In this document: piece by piece, positions 14,542 to 16,226 of the stretch
How the letters are laid out: each line of letters begins with the position of its first letter
How positions within the stretch are numbered: position 1 is the stretch's first letter
Origin: Fimbriimonadaceae bacterium
GTDB taxonomy: Bacteria; Armatimonadota; Fimbriimonadia; Fimbriimonadales; Fimbriimonadaceae
Assembly (NCBI GenBank): GCA_014380605.1
Contig: JACMJO010000364.1
Span: 1 to 16,226 of the forward strand
DNA: 16,226 nucleotides
Direction of reading: 5' to 3'
Notes under the pieces: model-generated
The model's database searches: none
Seen by the model: the letters and a program-made list of their open reading frames with translations, nothing else
What the model was told of the DNA's origin: nothing
Program-made: the position numbers and the translations under genes

Positions 14542-15735
14542 CTAATTTGGCCAGATCAGCTTAGAAATGCCTCGTTTACGCAGGTACGCTTCGTCCTGGG
14601 CACGGTCCTCGAGAACAATAGCTGGGTTTGAGCCGCCCCGAATCGAGTCCATGAATTGACGCGCGAACGCCCATCCTGGAGGATCTCCCTGGTCTGCAAG
14701 GGCCCCTCTCGCCACTACCAGAGCCTCATTACGACTCTGAGGATCAGTCGGGCCGCGCAAGTCACTCACCATACCTGCGATTCGAAGGGCCATCGGCTTG
14801 GGGTGATTTTGCCCATCCAGTAAGCCGAGGTCATACTCCAACGGATGAAATCCTGAGAGATGATCTGGAAGGTCATGTGAGCACCACCAAGTGACAGCCC
14901 AGACACCGGTACATGATTGGATGCTTTTCAGCGTTGCTTCTGCATAGCCGGGAAGGTCCTCTTTGGGCATCCACTCAGCTGAGGCCCCGATTTCTTGTAT
15001 CCAAACTTTTCGATCGTTATCGAGGTGAAATGCCTTGGCCAATTCGATCGCATACTCTGGGAGATGAGTGCACCCAACATCGCTGTGAGGAAACAGCTTG
15101 CGGGCTCCAGTGAACTCGATCCACGTGTGAAGGGAAGTCAATGCGCCTTGCGTCGCCAATGCCTCTCGGCTGAAGCCAAAGTCTCTGAACCAGTGATTGT
15201 GGTCAACACCGTTGACATGCAGTTTGCCGGGAGCCAATTCGTTGCAATGGCCCATCAGCTCAGCTTGCCATGCATCTGCTTCGGTCGAAGTTGCCGGGTG
15301 ACCTTTCATCATGACGACCCCAAGTTCATTCCCAAGGTCGAAACCCAGAAAGCGAGGATGATGCGCAATCGATCTTGCAATAACTTCGAAGAGCACTTTC
15401 TCGGCATCAATTGCGGCTCGACCTGTGAAAATATTCAAGCCCTCTAACCAAGCGGGAAGAAAGTTAAATCCACTTAGCCATCCATCGAGAACCGCAACTT
15501 CAACGTCCAATCCAGCAAGGTCCGCCAGTTCCAGCAGCTCCACCAGTCGTGCAACCGCGGTTGAACTGACATAGGTTGGGTTGGGTTGAAAGATTGGCCA
15601 TAGGCAGTGGACGCGAATGTGGTCCATGCCGAGGTTGGCAATGGCATCGAGATCCTCAGCGATAGAGTTCCGATCCCAATCCACCCAAGAGAACCACCAA
15701 TTCTTGGATGGAATGTAGTTCACGCCTATTCTCAT
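14542..15735 (-). CDS. Glycoside hydrolase, clan GH-A TIM barrel (GH5-like)
   Basis: A 397-residue protein read as a (beta/alpha)8 glycosidase. An early strand has DHIRVHCLWPIFQPNP (about residues 38-53). FDLGNELG ends strand 4 with the Asn-Glu pair in which Glu137 is the likely acid/base. KVWIQEIGAS supplies Glu248 as the likely nucleophile on strand 7, and GVWAVTWWCSHDL gives the usual Trp-rich strand 8. This is the GH-A retaining pattern; GH5 (mannanase/glucosidase group) is the nearest I recognise, but related families cannot be excluded. The ATG at 15735 has a G-rich stretch (GGGGGCGG) upstream. No signal peptide is present, so it probably acts in the cytoplasm on imported oligosaccharides. 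It is transcribed toward the PhyH gene and has its own promoter region to the right. Confidence 0.88.
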   Translation of the reverse strand: MRIGVNYIPSKNWWFSWVDWDRNSIAEDLDAIANLGMDHIRVHCLWPIFQPNPTYVSSTAVARLVELLELADLAGLDVEVAVLDGWLSGFNFLPAWLEGLNIFTGRAAIDAEKVLFEVIARSIAHHPRFLGFDLGNELGVVMMKGHPATSTEADAWQAELMGHCNELAPGKLHVNGVDHNHWFRDFGFSREALATQGALTSLHTWIEFTGARKLFPHSDVGCTHLPEYAIELAKAFHLDNDRKVWIQEIGASAEWMPKEDLPGYAEATLKSIQSCTGVWAVTWWCSHDLPDHLSGFHPLEYDLGLLDGQNHPKPMALRIAGMVSDLRGPTDPQSRNEALVVARGALADQGDPPGWAFARQFMDSIRGGSNPAIVLEDRAQDEAYLRKRGISKLIWPN

Positions 15736-15914
15736 TGACCGCCCCCGGCCATGGTCTTCCAGAGGGGTTGCGTAGGCATCGTTGGACAGATTATGCAGCG
15801 TGGCATCCGGTCAAAATTAGTCCGCACGCAAATGCACACGATGAACTGACGCTCTCCGGACTGTGGAGGGCTTTTGGCTCATTCTATGGTTCGCCGAGAT
15901 CCAGCATGTGAATT

Positions 15915-15959
15915 GTCTCTCAGAAAGTTGGTCAGTTCACTGAGAAACAGTTGAGAGAT
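15915..15959. repeat. Short repeat cluster inside the right boundary (recombinase-arm-like)
   Basis: Contains GTCTCTCAG (15915-15923, inverted), CTGAGAAAC (15940-15948) and TTGAGAGAT (15951-15959). The motif set, order, orientation and the 11-bp offset between the direct copies are the same as at 1833-1882. It lies 60 bp before the right tRNA fragment. It is too far upstream of the glycosidase start (about 180-225 bp) to be an obvious operator, and the left copy lies past a stop codon. Confidence 0.5.
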
Positions 15960-15970
15960 CACCCTGATAA

Positions 15971-16000
15971 TTGGACGCAACATCAAGCGATTTATATATA
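15971..16000 (+). promoter_or_regulatory. AT-rich promoter-like or bending site next to the right boundary
   Basis: TTGGAC (15971-15976) and a TATATATA tract (15993-16000) could form a sigma-70 promoter with 16-18 nt spacing, but nothing coding follows on the plus strand. The overlapping ATCAAGCGATTT loosely resembles an IHF site. An AT-rich segment between arm repeats and core would fit a recombination site. Confidence 0.25.
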
Positions 16001-16018
16001 TGTTTCAAAGATTGAAGT

Positions 16019-16069
16019 TGGCGGCCTCGGAGGGACTCGAACCCCCGACGCCCTCCTTAGGACCGAAGC
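16019..16069 (-). repeat. 3' fragment of a tRNA gene, probably tRNA-Arg(CCT): right att-like repeat
   Basis: The second copy of the tRNA 3' half: 45 bp identical to 1744-1788 and 50 of 51 over the full repeat, in the same orientation. Anticodon CCT is at 16061-16059, with the T arm, acceptor 3' strand and CCA all intact. Upstream on the minus strand there is no D arm and no GGCCTCG acceptor strand, so this is also a fragment. The missing 5' half implies that the intact tRNA is further to the right. Confidence 0.85.
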
Positions 16070-16079
16070 TGAATCAGGT

Positions 16080-16226
16080 TCAGTTCGGGCCAATTTTGCC
16101 GCTCGTGGGGTAGTTCATGGTGTAGTCGCACCCTCGTGGAGCGCGAAACGTCGGCAGCGATGCCTTGGACAGACGCCGACACGAACAATGGCTCGCCGCC
16201 CTATAGGGAAAACCCGGTGGCGGGGC
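16080..16226 (-). other. Possible 3' end of a minus-strand gene running in from the right edge
   Basis: One frame is open from the right edge to a TGA at 16082-16080 (48 codons) and ends RGCDYTMNYPTSGKIGPN, which reads like a real C-terminus. A second frame is also open for about 45 codons and ends inside the tRNA fragment. Too little is present to choose between them or to identify a family. Otherwise nothing is seen in 16070-16226. Confidence 0.25.

Larger units (their letters stand above)
1744..16069. mobile_element. Putative mobile sugar-utilization cassette bounded by tRNA-fragment direct repeats
   Basis: The segment is delimited by two copies of a 51-bp direct repeat derived from the 3' half of a tRNA gene, 14,275 bp apart. 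Similar short repeat arms lie just inside each copy. Such a pattern is the usual footprint of a tyrosine recombinase acting at a tRNA anticodon loop (established knowledge of tRNA-targeting islands). Inside are ten intact genes that make one coherent sugar locus, and no integrase, relaxase, phage or transposase gene. If mobile, it would be non-autonomous and moved by a recombinase encoded elsewhere. Neither repeat copy has the 5' half of the tRNA, so the intact gene should lie outside the window, most likely to the right, possibly beyond further cassettes. Alternative: old duplicated att remnants with no current mobility. Confidence 0.5.

Noticed and set aside
15708..15911. Plus-strand open frame of 67 codons near the right end
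   Set aside because: It starts inside the glycosidase gene in antisense and continues into noncoding sequence without a ribosome binding site.
1..16226. CRISPR array, rRNA, transposase or toxin-antitoxin pair
   Set aside because: No regularly spaced repeats, rRNA-like sequence, transposase frame or small paired toxin/antitoxin genes were seen on either strand.

Overview
The window looks like bacterial chromosomal DNA from the Armatimonadota (Fimbriimonas-like), or less likely a Planctomycetes/Verrucomicrobia-type relative. The pointers are two type IV pseudopilin-like proteins with the N-terminal motif FTLIELLVVIAIIAILAA followed by FPVFAQAKAAAK, a sugar-utilization locus built from LacI regulators, beta-helix enzymes and a CUT1 ABC importer, and moderate GC with very tight gene packing. 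The taxonomic call is recall of family patterns, not a search result.

Layout. Positions 1-1282 (minus strand) hold a LacI-family regulator and, overlapping it by 4 nt, the start of a pseudopilin gene that runs off the left edge. At 1744-1794 and again at 16019-16069 there is a nearly identical 51-bp direct repeat (the first 45 bp perfect) that is the 3' part of a tRNA gene, anticodon loop to CCA, probably tRNA-Arg(CCT), on the minus strand. The 14.3 kb between the two copies contains a complete sugar-catabolism cassette. A minus-strand pair encodes a Gfo/Idh/MocA oxidoreductase and a xylose-isomerase-like TIM-barrel protein. A long plus-strand operon encodes LacI, pseudopilin, small lipoprotein, beta-helix protein, GH141-like enzyme, fused binding-protein/permease and second permease, with a PhyH-type dioxygenase about 100 bp downstream. 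A minus-strand GH-A-clan glycosidase lies at the right end. No recombinase gene is visible.

How the genes may work together (inference). The LacI protein would repress its own operon through two palindromes flanking a good promoter (TTGGCA-18-TAGAAT). The importer would bring in an oligosaccharide; no ATPase is present, so a shared one must be supplied elsewhere. The GH141-like and GH-A enzymes lack signal peptides and would cut it in the cytoplasm. The oxidoreductase and TIM-barrel protein would process the released sugar. The pseudopilin, lipoprotein and first beta-helix protein would act at or outside the envelope.

The main points of interest are the tRNA-fragment bracketing of a catabolic cassette that carries no integrase, matched short repeat arms just inside both ends, a LacI-pseudopilin gene pair that recurs twice with the same 4-nt overlap, and a solute-binding protein fused to its own permease.
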